Origin: an uncultured Lachnospiraceae bacterium
Lineage (GTDB): Bacteria > Bacillota > Clostridia > Lachnospirales > Lachnospiraceae
Length of the DNA stretch: 64,000 nt
Direction of reading: 5' to 3'
Assembly: GCA_910584915.1 (NCBI GenBank)
Contig: CAJUDM010000024.1
Location: 1 to 64,000 of the forward strand
In this document: in pieces, positions 41,734 through 50,477 of the stretch
Layout of the letters: each line of letters opens with the position of its first letter
Position numbering within the stretch: position 1 is the first letter of the stretch
Made by a program: the position numbers and the translations under genes
The notes under the pieces: generated by a model
Seen by the model: only the letters and a program-made list of their open reading frames with translations
Databases searched by the model: none
What the model was told of the DNA's origin: nothing

Positions 41734-41849
41734 AAATTTTTCTTAAGAATACAAAAAACGGTGAACTTTGCGGACGGGATGGTGTATCTTAATAAGAAGA
41801 GAACAGAGGTAAATTTTGTCTGTAACGAAGGGATGAAAGAGGTTTTGCG

Positions 41850-42470
41850 ATGGTTATCAAAAAGGTGGAACTGGAGACAGTGTGCGGGATCACGAGCACG
41901 TTTCCGGAAAATACAAAGATGGAGGTCGCGTTTGCCGGCAAGAGCAACGTGGGGAAGTCTTCCCTGATCAATGCGATCATGAACAGAAAGTCCCTGGCGC
42001 GGACAAGTTCACAGCCGGGGAAGACACAGACGATCAATTATTATAATGTGAACGATGATTTTTATCTTGTGGATCTGCCGGGATACGGTTATGCCAATGC
42101 GAATGTTTCGGTGAAGGAAAAATGGGGAAAGATGATAGAGAGATATCTCCATACTTCTGAGATGCTGTATGCGGTATTTCTTCTGATCGATATCCGGCAT
42201 GAGCCGGGAAAGAACGACAGACAGATGTATGAGTGGATGACGGCACAGGGATATTTTCCGATCATTATCGCCACAAAGTTGGATAAGATCAACAGGAGTC
42301 AGATCAACAAGCATATGAAAATGATACGCGAAGGGCTCGGCGCGGCGAAGGAGACGATCGTGATCCCGTTTTCTTCAATGACAAAACAGGGACGCGACGA
42401 TATCTATGCTCTGCTGGATGATATGCTGGCATCGTTTTCGGATAATGTGACGGATAGTGGGGAGACGTAG
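41850..42470 (+). CDS. engB: Ribosome-assembly GTPase EngB/YsxC
   Basis: A 206-residue TRAFAC GTPase needed for large-subunit assembly. It has G1 G-K-S-N-V-G-K-S (residues 30-37), G2 threonines in S-Q-P-G-K-T-Q-T, G3 D-L-P-G-Y-G-Y, G4 T-K-L-D and G5 near S-S-M-T. Start ATG 41850 follows AAAGAGG. Location after clpX is standard. Confidence 0.96.
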   Translation: MVIKKVELETVCGITSTFPENTKMEVAFAGKSNVGKSSLINAIMNRKSLARTSSQPGKTQTINYYNVNDDFYLVDLPGYGYANANVSVKEKWGKMIERYLHTSEMLYAVFLLIDIRHEPGKNDRQMYEWMTAQGYFPIIIATKLDKINRSQINKHMKMIREGLGAAKETIVIPFSSMTKQGRDDIYALLDDMLASFSDNVTDSGET

Positions 42471-42583
42471 TAGACGGTCCGTGGATGTGTATCGAAGAGG
42501 GACCAAAGTTCGCGGCGTGAGGAGACTATGCGCTGCCGGAAGACATATTGACAGTCTGAAGATTAAGCAGGAGATGAAACAGG

Positions 42584-43756
42584 ATGAAACAGGAGACAAA
42601 AGCGTACTGTAAAGCGTTTACGAATATTGTGCTGGCATTGATCGGTGCTGTTTTGCTGATCACAGTGGTGCCCAGAGTGCTGTCATTTTTTATGCCCTTT
42701 GTGGTGGCGTGGATCATCGCGCTGTTGGCGAGTCCGATGGTGAAATTCTTGGAGGATAAGCTGAAGATCAGAAGGAAGGCGGGAACTGCCTGTGTGATCA
42801 TAGCGGTCATCGCACTGATCATTCTGATCGGGTACGGTGTGACGGCGTTTCTGATCGACCAGATACAGGGACTTATGCATGACCTTCCGGATATATGGGA
42901 GAGTTTGCAGCGACAGATCGATGAGATCAGCCGCAGTTTTTCAAGACTGTTCGCCTCTCTTCCGAGGGATGTACAGGAGAACTGGACTTACTTTTTTGAG
43001 AATGTGGAAGCCTTTCTGGGCGAGTGGATCGGCAGCCTTGGAAGTCCCTCCATGTCCTGGCTGGGGAATGTGGCAAAGCAGCTGCCGAATCTGTTTGTAG
43101 CGATCATCATGTGTCTTGTGGCAGCTTTCGCATTTACAGCGGAGCGAGCCAATATGCGGAATTTTATGCAGGATTATATGCCGGAGACCATGAAGAAATA
43201 CTGGGATATGATCCAGGTGAGTTTATCCAGCGCAGTGGGCGGCTATCTGAAGGCACAGCTGAAGATAGAGTTCTGGATCTACCTGATCGTGACGGCAGGG
43301 CTGTTTATCCTGAAGATCGACTATGCGCCGGTGCTGGCGATCTTTATCGCAATCCTCGATTTTCTCCCTGTTTTCGGTACGGGGACGATCCTGTGGCCGT
43401 GGATCGTGTTTGAGATATTTGGAAGAAATTACAGGCTGGCGGTCGGGCTGGCGGTCATCTGGGGCGTGTCCCAGATCGTGCGGCAGGTGATCCAGCCGAA
43501 GATCATGGGGGATTCCATGGGCATGCATACGCTGCCTACAGTGTTCCTGCTCTATATCGGCTACAAGGTATCCGGGATCTTCGGCATGATCGTGGCAGTC
43601 CCGATCGGAATTATCTTTGTCAATATGTATCAGGCGGGTGTGTTTGATACGGTCGTGAACAGCTTCAGGATCCTTGGAGCCGGGATAAAAAGGTTCAGAC
43701 ACCTGACGAAGGAGGATATACGGGTGGCTTATCATGATAGTGGGGAGGATTCTTGA
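42584..43756 (+). CDS. AI-2E/PerM family transporter
   Basis: A 390-residue polytopic protein with about eight membrane segments, including a helix pair at the N-terminus (residues 11-50). The family-typical central section reads L-D-F-L-P-V-F-G-T-G-T-I-L-W-P-W, followed by Q-P-K-I-M-G-D-S-M-G-M-H and T-V-F-L-L-Y-I-G-Y-K. PerM-like proteins have been linked to export of autoinducers, sodium or other small solutes; the substrate is not predictable. ATG 42584 has a GCAGGAG-like ribosome binding site. Confidence 0.9.
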   Translation: MKQETKAYCKAFTNIVLALIGAVLLITVVPRVLSFFMPFVVAWIIALLASPMVKFLEDKLKIRRKAGTACVIIAVIALIILIGYGVTAFLIDQIQGLMHDLPDIWESLQRQIDEISRSFSRLFASLPRDVQENWTYFFENVEAFLGEWIGSLGSPSMSWLGNVAKQLPNLFVAIIMCLVAAFAFTAERANMRNFMQDYMPETMKKYWDMIQVSLSSAVGGYLKAQLKIEFWIYLIVTAGLFILKIDYAPVLAIFIAILDFLPVFGTGTILWPWIVFEIFGRNYRLAVGLAVIWGVSQIVRQVIQPKIMGDSMGMHTLPTVFLLYIGYKVSGIFGMIVAVPIGIIFVNMYQAGVFDTVVNSFRILGAGIKRFRHLTKEDIRVAYHDSGEDS

Positions 43757-43763
43757 ACGGGAC

Positions 43764-43918
43764 GCCGCCAGAGGCATATATATCCTGTTCAGGCACGCAT
43801 TCCCGAGGCTCTTGAAGACAGAGCCGGAGAAAGCGCAGCGGTACTAGGCTCGAAAGTACCTCGCCAAGTGCCGGTGCTTTCACAACAGCCTTCACAGGAA
43901 ATATATGCCCCTGACGGC
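43764..43918. ncRNA. 155-nt highly structured intergenic element (orientation unknown)
   Basis: Bases 43764-43788 pair with 43894-43918 in an almost continuous stem: GCCG, CAG, GGCATATAT and TCCTGT match ACAGGA, ATATATGCC, CTG and CGGC with only single mismatches. Inside, GGCAC pairs with GTGCC and encloses two hairpins, GGCTCT/AGAGCC and GGTACT/AGTACC (loop AGGCTCGAA). It lies between the transporter and the response regulator. It has no T-run on either side and matches no RNA family I know. The rest of the 43757-44207 gap holds no gene. Confidence 0.65.
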
Positions 43919-44207
43919 TGAGAGCGGCAGGAAGAAAAAAGTAGAAAATAAAGAATTTCTGCAACATTTTGTTAAAAAAATGACACAACTTTGATGCAAG
44001 TGCGGTGTATGATGACAGGAAGACTAGAATGTCGTATTTTTCGGTCGCATGATGGAGGCGGTTCAGGATTGAGGGCAGTGTAGAATGGAAACAGCGTGGG
44101 AGGATACGGCATCGGGGCTGCAGAGGTGAGATATCCTATCCGGAAATGGTTTGAGCGGAGGATGGATCTGGAGCCGGGGACATCGTGGGAAAGAGCAGGA
44201 TAAAAGT

Positions 44208-44870
44208 TTGAATAAGATACTGATTGTGGAAGACGAGGAAGCGATTGCGAATTTGATCAAAATGAACCTCCAGCATGCGGGGTACAGCTGCGAGGTTGCC
44301 AATGACGGGATCACGGGGGCGGATATGCTGGAGAAGAACAGCTATGATCTGTGCCTGTTTGATATCATGCTGCCGGGCATCAACGGATATGAACTGTTAG
44401 AGTATGCGAAGAGCCTGAATATGCCGGTGATCTTTCTGTCGGCGAAGGGTGAGACGCTCGATAAGGTGAAAGGGCTCAAGATGGGAGCCGATGACTATAT
44501 CGCGAAGCCTTTTGAGATCATTGAGCTGCTTGCGCGGGTGGAAAATGTGCTCAGGCGGTTTCACAAAGTGGAGCAGGAGATAAACATCGGAGACCTGGAG
44601 ATCAATGTGACGGCGAGGACAGTGAAGAAGGGCGGCAGGGACATTAACCTGACGATCAAGGAATTTGATCTGCTGCTCCTGTTCATGAGAAATCCGGACA
44701 GGGCGCTGTACCGGGAGATGATCTATGAGCAGGTCTGGGACAGTCCTTACATGGGAGATTCACGGACGGTGGATCTGCATGTGCAGAGGCTCAGAAGAAA
44801 AGCAGGGTTGGAACAGCAGATCGAATCGGTATATAAGGTGGGATACCGGTTCAGGAGCAGTGTGTCATGA
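44208..44870 (+). CDS. OmpR/PhoB-family response regulator
   Basis: A 220-residue two-component regulator. The receiver domain has the acidic pair V-E-D-E-E, phospho-acceptor Asp52 in F-D-I-M-L-P-G, and K-P-F. The C-terminal winged helix has K-E-F-D-L-L-L-L-F and D-S-R-T-V-D-L-H-V-Q-R-L-R-R-K. The start is TTG 44208 (N-K-I-L-I-V-E-D after it) with AGGA upstream; an ATG at 44151 would add unrelated residues. It overlaps the kinase gene by 4 bp. Confidence 0.92.
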   Translation: MNKILIVEDEEAIANLIKMNLQHAGYSCEVANDGITGADMLEKNSYDLCLFDIMLPGINGYELLEYAKSLNMPVIFLSAKGETLDKVKGLKMGADDYIAKPFEIIELLARVENVLRRFHKVEQEINIGDLEINVTARTVKKGGRDINLTIKEFDLLLLFMRNPDRALYREMIYEQVWDSPYMGDSRTVDLHVQRLRRKAGLEQQIESVYKVGYRFRSSVS

Positions 44871-46306
44871 AGCTATTCTGGAAACAGTTTACCGCCATCG
44901 TATGTCTGCTGATCGTACTGTTTGCGGTATTTGGCTGTGTTTTTTTACAGACGTCTTTCCAGATCATGCTGGAGAGAGAGAAGGAGCGGGGACTGGAAGA
45001 GTGGAAAATGTTTCAGTTCGCGCTTTTGGCGTCTATGGAAGCGCTGCCGGAGGGATATCCGATCGAAAATGATGTCATGACGGAGATGACGGAGACGATC
45101 GAGGACAGTATCGGAAATCCGGAGAACGGCATTGCGCTCTACAATGAGGACAGACAGCTGATCTATAAAAACGGTATGTACTACGGTGCGCTGATGGCGG
45201 AGAATATCGGGACGGACAGGGCGATGTGGCGGCTGACCGACACCGAGGCGGGACATTATCTGGAGGCGCTCTCAAGGGTAAAGGGCAGCAGTGGGACGTA
45301 TTATCTTGCCTTCGGCAGGAATATCCAATATGTGTATAACGCGAGGGACAGGCTTTATGAGCAGTACCGCAATATGGTGCTGTTCGTGATAGCGCTGTCC
45401 GTTCCTGTCTCCTGGTTTCTGGCATATCATTTTACCAATCCCATCAGGCAGCTGATGAAAGCGACGAGGGATTTCGCGAGGGGAAATTACCAGAGCCGCG
45501 TGGAGGTGAAGGGCGAGGATGAACTGGCGGGGCTGATGCTGGAGTTCAACAGGATGGCGAGAAGGCTGGAGCGCGCAATCTGGGAACTGGAGGATGCAGC
45601 CAGGAGGCAGGAGGAGTTTACGGGAGCCTTCGCCCATGAACTGAAGACGCCGCTTACATCCATCATCGGCTACGGCGATATGCTGCGCAGCATGAATCTG
45701 ACGGAGGAGGAAAAGAGGAGTTCCTCCGACTATATTTATCATCAGGGGAAGCGGTTGGAGCGGCTTTCCTATAAGATGATGGAACTGGTGCGGGTGGATA
45801 AACAGGGAATCGATTTAAAACCACTGAAGACAAGGGAACTTGCCTATGAAGTGGAGCTTTTTACGAAGAAGCTTTTGTGGGAGAAAAATGTGGCGTTCGA
45901 GAAGAATATCGCGCCGGGCATTATATTTGGAGACAGAGACCTGTTGTGTTCGCTGTTCGGAAATCTGATCGACAACGCGGCGAAAGCCTGCGGCAGAAAG
46001 AATTATGAGGTTTCCGGGGAGCAGGCGAGGATCCTGTTTACAGGCAGACAGGAGAAAAACGGTTACAGCTTTACCGTGGAGGATAACGGCTGCGGGATTC
46101 CGGCGGATGAGGTCGGCAAGATCACGGAGGCTTTTTACATGGTAGATAAATCCAGGGCGAGGAAAGAGGGAAGCGCGGGCATCGGGATGACGCTGTGCAG
46201 CAGGATCGTGAAACTGCACAGCGCCAGATGGGAGATCGACAGCAGGGAGAGTGAGGGGACAAAGGTTTATGTTTTCTTCCCGGAAGAGGAGGAAGAGGAT
46301 GACTGA
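44867..46306 (+). CDS. Sensor histidine kinase
   Basis: A 479-residue membrane kinase with helices at about 8-30 and 165-187 flanking an extracellular sensor of about 135 residues. A HAMP linker follows, then a HisKA domain with His257 in F-A-H-E-L-K-T-P-L-T, and an HATPase domain with the N-box L-I-D-N-A-A-K-A and D-N-G-C-G-I-P. It partners the overlapping response regulator. The signal is unknown; downstream VanY-type and membrane proteins hint at cell-envelope control. Confidence 0.93.
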   Translation: MKLFWKQFTAIVCLLIVLFAVFGCVFLQTSFQIMLEREKERGLEEWKMFQFALLASMEALPEGYPIENDVMTEMTETIEDSIGNPENGIALYNEDRQLIYKNGMYYGALMAENIGTDRAMWRLTDTEAGHYLEALSRVKGSSGTYYLAFGRNIQYVYNARDRLYEQYRNMVLFVIALSVPVSWFLAYHFTNPIRQLMKATRDFARGNYQSRVEVKGEDELAGLMLEFNRMARRLERAIWELEDAARRQEEFTGAFAHELKTPLTSIIGYGDMLRSMNLTEEEKRSSSDYIYHQGKRLERLSYKMMELVRVDKQGIDLKPLKTRELAYEVELFTKKLLWEKNVAFEKNIAPGIIFGDRDLLCSLFGNLIDNAAKACGRKNYEVSGEQARILFTGRQEKNGYSFTVEDNGCGIPADEVGKITEAFYMVDKSRARKEGSAGIGMTLCSRIVKLHSARWEIDSRESEGTKVYVFFPEEEEEDD

Positions 46307-47543
46307 GCTGAAGAAAAAGAGTATGAGGAAAAACGGGGGGGCAGGAAAAAGGAAGAGTTCCGTCAGGCGCCCCTCGTTAGATAATCTGATGGGGAAGGCT
46401 CTGTGTATCCTGTTGGTGATCATTCTGACAGTGGGGGCTTTTCTCGCGCCAAAAATGATCAATAATCTGTTTGACGCGGGTACGCTGATGCAGATCACAT
46501 ACATGGATCTGGATATGAGCACCTACGCAGTGGCATATACGAGTTTCCGGGAAAAAGTCGAGGCGATAGCGAGGGCGGAGACTGCCGGGGAGAAGCTGAC
46601 GGTCCTCTCCTCCGAGGAGGCGAGCGAGAAGCCGGAGGACAGGGAGCTGATCGAGATCACAAACGCGGAGATGGAGGAACTGAAGGACAGTGCCGTTATG
46701 GTGCTCTGGGAGGACTGGTGGAACGAACTGTCAGTGGAGAATCTGGTTTCGAGGGAGAAAAATACGCTCTACACGCAGCCGGGAGGAACAAGGAACGGCG
46801 CACCGGGATCGGATATGGCGCCGGTGCAGTTTTGGACGCTCACGTTTGAACTGACGGAGGATCAGAGGGCGCAGCGGGCGGAGGAGTACAGGGTGGAGAC
46901 GGGGGAGTCGGATGACTTTGTGATGTCCTGGCCGCCTTTTGTTTATGCGGCGGAGAGGCTGGTGGTCTGTCTGGATGCGGATTTTTACAAGATCTATGCC
47001 ATCGGGATCGAGGGGGTGAGTGATAATATCTGGATAGAATATGAGATGTATGGTTACGAGTTCCCGGATATATTTGGCATAGATTATTTTGCGGACGACA
47101 GAGGAAAGTATACGGAAGAGATGTCGGGTTATATCACGGATGTACAGATGAACCTTACAGAGGATTTTCTGGCGGGCTGGTCGGCATACTGGGGAGTGCG
47201 TCAGGAGGAAACTGTCTACGCCGCGGACAGGCAGGGGGAGATCATCGGCTATATGACTTTCCTGAATGAGGGGAACGACAGCGCGGGGACGGACCGGGAA
47301 ACGGGGGCGCAGAGTGATGCGGAGACGATCGTCGTCGTTGATTCAGACGGGAATGCCTCTTATGCGGGAGATAAGGAGAACAAATATGCGGATGAGAGCA
47401 TCGAGAGCGCATATGAGGACTGGAGCGGAGGAGGTGAGATACTTCTGGCGGTGGGATGCTGTGGAGAGATTGGCGGAGAGAAAAGGGATGTCTGGATGCA
47501 GAGAGCGGGGTGCAGGTCATTTTTTGAAATGATGCAGTTTTGA
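46299..47543 (+). CDS. Single-span membrane protein encoded with the two-component system
   Basis: A 414-residue protein: a basic cytoplasmic N-terminus (residues 1-30), one membrane helix (about 33-52), and an acidic extracellular part. ATG 46299 overlaps the kinase stop by 8 bp, so it is translationally coupled and may be an accessory sensor. The last 40 residues (from about W-S-G-G-G-E, with C-C and C-R-S-F-F) look unlike the preceding part and could reflect a frameshift near the end. No family recognised. Confidence 0.65.
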   Translation: MTELKKKSMRKNGGAGKRKSSVRRPSLDNLMGKALCILLVIILTVGAFLAPKMINNLFDAGTLMQITYMDLDMSTYAVAYTSFREKVEAIARAETAGEKLTVLSSEEASEKPEDRELIEITNAEMEELKDSAVMVLWEDWWNELSVENLVSREKNTLYTQPGGTRNGAPGSDMAPVQFWTLTFELTEDQRAQRAEEYRVETGESDDFVMSWPPFVYAAERLVVCLDADFYKIYAIGIEGVSDNIWIEYEMYGYEFPDIFGIDYFADDRGKYTEEMSGYITDVQMNLTEDFLAGWSAYWGVRQEETVYAADRQGEIIGYMTFLNEGNDSAGTDRETGAQSDAETIVVVDSDGNASYAGDKENKYADESIESAYEDWSGGGEILLAVGCCGEIGGEKRDVWMQRAGCRSFFEMMQF

Positions 47544-47696
47544 TGCAGATCTGCGGGAAGTCTGATACATGGAGTGTGTATTCTTGTCCTATAAAATGTG
47601 GGAGAGATCATCTGTTTGGCGTGATGAAGGGATGACGCCGAAGGATTCGGGACTCTCAGAGCGGGAACGGGATGTAAGGAACAGGAGGACGGGAAT

Positions 47697-48911
47697 ATGG
47701 AAAGAGCACTCAGGATGGATATGGTGTATGAAGGAAGTTCCGCGGGACGGATGATACCGGAGGAGTACAGGGATCGGACTTACGATAGAGCGGCGGGAAA
47801 CAGAAAGGGGAAGGCGGAGCACCGCAGAGAGGACAGGACGCCGCGGGGAGGCGCGGGGCAGAGTGCCGGAGGGACGCGCAGCGGGAGACAGGCACAGGTT
47901 TCAGGCAGCCGGGCGGCATGGAGAGAGCCTGCCGGCGCCGGGCGGAATGCGCGATATGGCATGGAGCAGCCCGCCTGGAAGGAGCCGGCTTACGACGCCG
48001 GACGCAGGCGGCAAGGGAGGACCCAGGCGGCAGTGCGCAGGCAGACGGCAAATACTGCAGGCCGGAAAAAGAAAAGAATACAGCGCAGTATTGCCAGATG
48101 GCTGTTGTTCTATTTCTGTATCGCGGGGATCGCCGCAACGCTCTGGGTGATCTTCGGGCTGTTTTTTGGCGGCGGGAAAACTGTGGAGACAGGAGAAGCA
48201 CGGAGACAGGACGAAATGAGCGGGGTGGTTTCGGAGGGGGCGGCGCCGGCGGAATGGAAGGAAGCAGGGATGGCTGCCGCTTTGGAGATCACGCCTGAAA
48301 TGCGGCAGGAATGTCAGGAACTGTACACACGGAATGAGTCCCTGCTCACATTGGTCAATAAGGAGCATGAACTTTCCGCTTCCCGTCAGCCGATGCTGCG
48401 GAGCATCTGTAAAGGAAGGCTGCAGGCGGCGGATGTCCTTTACGGGGATCTCTGTGCGATGCTGGAGGCGGGCGGCAGTGCGGGATATGAATACTGGATC
48501 GCTTCCGCCCACCGCGACAGAGCATACCAGCAAGGGCTGGTGGACGAGGATGTGGAGAAATATATGTCGAAGGGCTATTCCTATGAGGCGGCACTCCGAA
48601 AGACCTACGAATATACGATGCCGGCGGGAAAGTCCGAGCATGAGACGGGGCTGGCGCTGGACATTCTCTGCTCCACCAACACGATCATGGACGAAAGCCA
48701 GAGGGGGGAGCCGGGAAACAGATGGCTTGTGGAACACTGCCATGAGTATGGATTTATCCTGCGCTACCCGGAGGATAAGGAAGAGATAACAGGTATTCAG
48801 TACGAGCCCTGGCATTTCCGGTATGTGGGAAGGGAGGCGGCGGCTTTTCTGACGGAAAGAGGATGGACGCTGGAGGAGTTTTACGGGGCGCTTCAGCCAG
48901 ACATGGCGTAG
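47697..48911 (+). CDS. VanY/D,D-carboxypeptidase-type M15 peptidase
   Basis: A 404-residue membrane-anchored zinc peptidase. Residues 1-125 are a basic, Arg/Gly-rich cytoplasmic tail and a membrane helix lies at about 135-157. The external M15B domain has S-E-H-E-T-G-L-A-L-D (S-x-H-x-x-G-x-A-x-D zinc motif) and E-P-W-H-F-R-Y-V-G (E-x-W-H, catalytic Glu and zinc His). It trims the terminal D-Ala of peptidoglycan stems. Co-direction with the two-component system 153 bp upstream suggests wall regulation. The long cytoplasmic tail is unusual. Confidence 0.9.
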   Translation: MERALRMDMVYEGSSAGRMIPEEYRDRTYDRAAGNRKGKAEHRREDRTPRGGAGQSAGGTRSGRQAQVSGSRAAWREPAGAGRNARYGMEQPAWKEPAYDAGRRRQGRTQAAVRRQTANTAGRKKKRIQRSIARWLLFYFCIAGIAATLWVIFGLFFGGGKTVETGEARRQDEMSGVVSEGAAPAEWKEAGMAAALEITPEMRQECQELYTRNESLLTLVNKEHELSASRQPMLRSICKGRLQAADVLYGDLCAMLEAGGSAGYEYWIASAHRDRAYQQGLVDEDVEKYMSKGYSYEAALRKTYEYTMPAGKSEHETGLALDILCSTNTIMDESQRGEPGNRWLVEHCHEYGFILRYPEDKEEITGIQYEPWHFRYVGREAAAFLTERGWTLEEFYGALQPDMA

Positions 48912-48942
48912 TTATTGCAGGATCAGGAGGAAAAAGTGTATC

Positions 48943-49353
48943 TCAACGGCACAGGCTGTCCCACTCGCAGCCGCCGCAGATCTCACGCCGTTTTCCCGGT
49001 ATGAGAATATGAGCCTGAATAGCTTTTACGAAGTCCTCCCATCTGATCTTTGCGCCCTCAGTGAGCCCGCAGAGCGCGAGAACCTGGCGGTCATAGAGTT
49101 CGGCTTTGCCGGTGGCTGCCTCAGGAAAACTGCTTTCTATACCAGCCCGGGAGGTGTCGGAAACGCATTTCCCGGAGTGGTTGTTGGGACAGCGGGCGCA
49201 TACATCATCGGTTTCGCAGAGCAGGATCACTTCCGGATTCCTGCTCAGTTTTTCTTTCATGGCCCGCATATTTTCGGTAAATTCACTGCTGTAGCCCTTT
49301 CCCTGGAAATAGGAAAAGCACATGCCGTGATGTGCTCTGATCCTGTATGTCAT
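48943..49353 (-). CDS. DUF1284 cysteine-rich protein
   Basis: A 136-residue protein opening R-I-R-A-H-H-G-M-C-F-S-Y-F-Q-G-K-G-Y-S, the DUF1284 signature, with C-A-R-C-P-N-N and C-G-G-C-E-W-D-S-L-C cysteine clusters. The cysteines suggest an iron-sulphur or zinc site. It lies 84 bp downstream of bioY on the same strand with AAAGGAAA before its ATG, so it is probably in the BirA-controlled transcript. No function is established for the family. Confidence 0.85.
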   Translation of the reverse strand: MTYRIRAHHGMCFSYFQGKGYSSEFTENMRAMKEKLSRNPEVILLCETDDVCARCPNNHSGKCVSDTSRAGIESSFPEAATGKAELYDRQVLALCGLTEGAKIRWEDFVKAIQAHILIPGKRREICGGCEWDSLCR

Positions 49354-49437
49354 ACAACGCTGTTTCCTTTCCTCTGATATGGAGATATGCCGTCGCAGAT
49401 CCCGGACGGTGAAAAACCTGACAGACGGATAATTCTT

Positions 49438-50046
49438 TTATGCCTGCGGCTCGTTCATGATCTTTGACAGAGGCCTGTGCAGGGTTTTGCTGAGTGTGAG
49501 CGCCAATGCGATCTTGATTGCATCGGGGATGATAAAGGGAACGACACACCAGCCGAGGACCGTTGCCAGTCCGATGGGGCCGGTCGCCCTCATATAGACA
49601 GCCATAAACCATACCGTGCCTACCGCATAGCAGGCAAATAGTCCCAGTATCATCGACAACGCCTGAACCCAGAGTTTTTTGCCGAGCATATGCTCCATCA
49701 GCCACATGATAAGGGCGGAAAGTATAAAGCCGATGATATATCCGCCGGTGGTGTTCATAATGATGCCGATGCCGCCGGTGAATCCGGCAAAAACCGGAAC
49801 GCCGATGGCGCCGAGCAGGACATAGATCAGTACCGCCGTCGTGCCGCGCTTTCCGCCGAGCACGGAGACGGATAAAAATACCGCGAAGGTCTGAAGGGTA
49901 AAGGGAATCGCGGTGGGGATGGAGATCCATGAGCAGATGGCGATAAGTACTGTGAAGACGGCTATGTATGCCATGTCGTAGGTTTTTCCCTTTCCTGCTG
50001 CCTGTATTCCGGTTTCCGGTATGCGCGGTGTTGTCTTTGTATTCAT
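49438..50046 (-). CDS. bioY: Biotin transporter BioY (ECF S component)
   Basis: A 202-residue integral membrane protein with about six helices and the BioY patterns P-F-T-L-Q-T-F-A-V-F, G-A-I-G-V-P-V-F-A-G-F-T-G-G-I-G and T-G-G-Y-I-I-G-F. It binds and imports biotin, either with the shared ECF module or alone. ATG 50046 follows AAAGGAG. A BirA-type operator and promoter lie about 170 bp upstream. The frame extension upstream of 50046 is not used. Confidence 0.93.
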   Translation of the reverse strand: MNTKTTPRIPETGIQAAGKGKTYDMAYIAVFTVLIAICSWISIPTAIPFTLQTFAVFLSVSVLGGKRGTTAVLIYVLLGAIGVPVFAGFTGGIGIIMNTTGGYIIGFILSALIMWLMEHMLGKKLWVQALSMILGLFACYAVGTVWFMAVYMRATGPIGLATVLGWCVVPFIIPDAIKIALALTLSKTLHRPLSKIMNEPQA

Positions 50047-50216
50047 GATAGTACTCCTTTCCAGGTATGCCTTTGGCATGTGTGATCTGTTTTTCGAATT
50101 GAGCCGCCGAAATGTGAGAGCGGCCAGTGAAACATGTCGCCGGTGTTTTGCGTATGCCGTACAGGAAAATCCCGTATTTTTACCGGCCGAAGTTATCGTA
50201 GCACAGAGGAAATCAT

Positions 50217-50247
50217 TTGTCAACTAAAAATATAATCAGGTTGACAA
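50217..50247 (-). promoter_or_regulatory. BirA-type biotin operator of bioY
   Basis: TTGTCAAC, 15 bases, GTTGACAA: a perfect eight-base inverted repeat with the half-site and spacing of Firmicute BirA operators (TTGTTAAC-N14/15-GTTAACAA). It covers the -10 region of the bioY promoter, so biotinyl-AMP-bound BirA should repress transcription. Confidence 0.85.
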
Positions 50248-50258
50248 TTGAAAGGCAA
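50229..50258 (-). promoter_or_regulatory. bioY promoter
   Basis: On the minus strand TTGCCT (50258-50253), an 18-base spacer and TATATT (50234-50229). The -10 lies inside the BirA operator. Confidence 0.6.
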
Positions 50259-50477
50259 AAGCTGTTGGATCGAACGAAACAGAAAGCGGCAATTTTTTTG
50301 AAATGATATTGTGGAAAAGGTAGAAAATAGATATCATAATAAATAACGGCAGGCGGAACAGGGAAGGTGCCGGCGGGGAGTTTTAGACAACAGACAGTCT
50401 TTGACAGACCCTGAATGGGAAGAGAAACAAAAAAGTAAGTCAGCGGGATATATCATATAGCGGACAGGAGGGCGGAT

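Noticed and set aside
41590..41967. A 125-codon frame upstream of and into engB
   Set aside because: It crosses the clpX terminator and overlaps engB in another frame, with a composition unlike real genes here.
43764..43918. T-box or other known riboswitch
   Set aside because: No T-box GGTGG/ACCGCG core, no following terminator, and no match to lysine, cobalamin, M-box or c-di-GMP cores that I can recognise.
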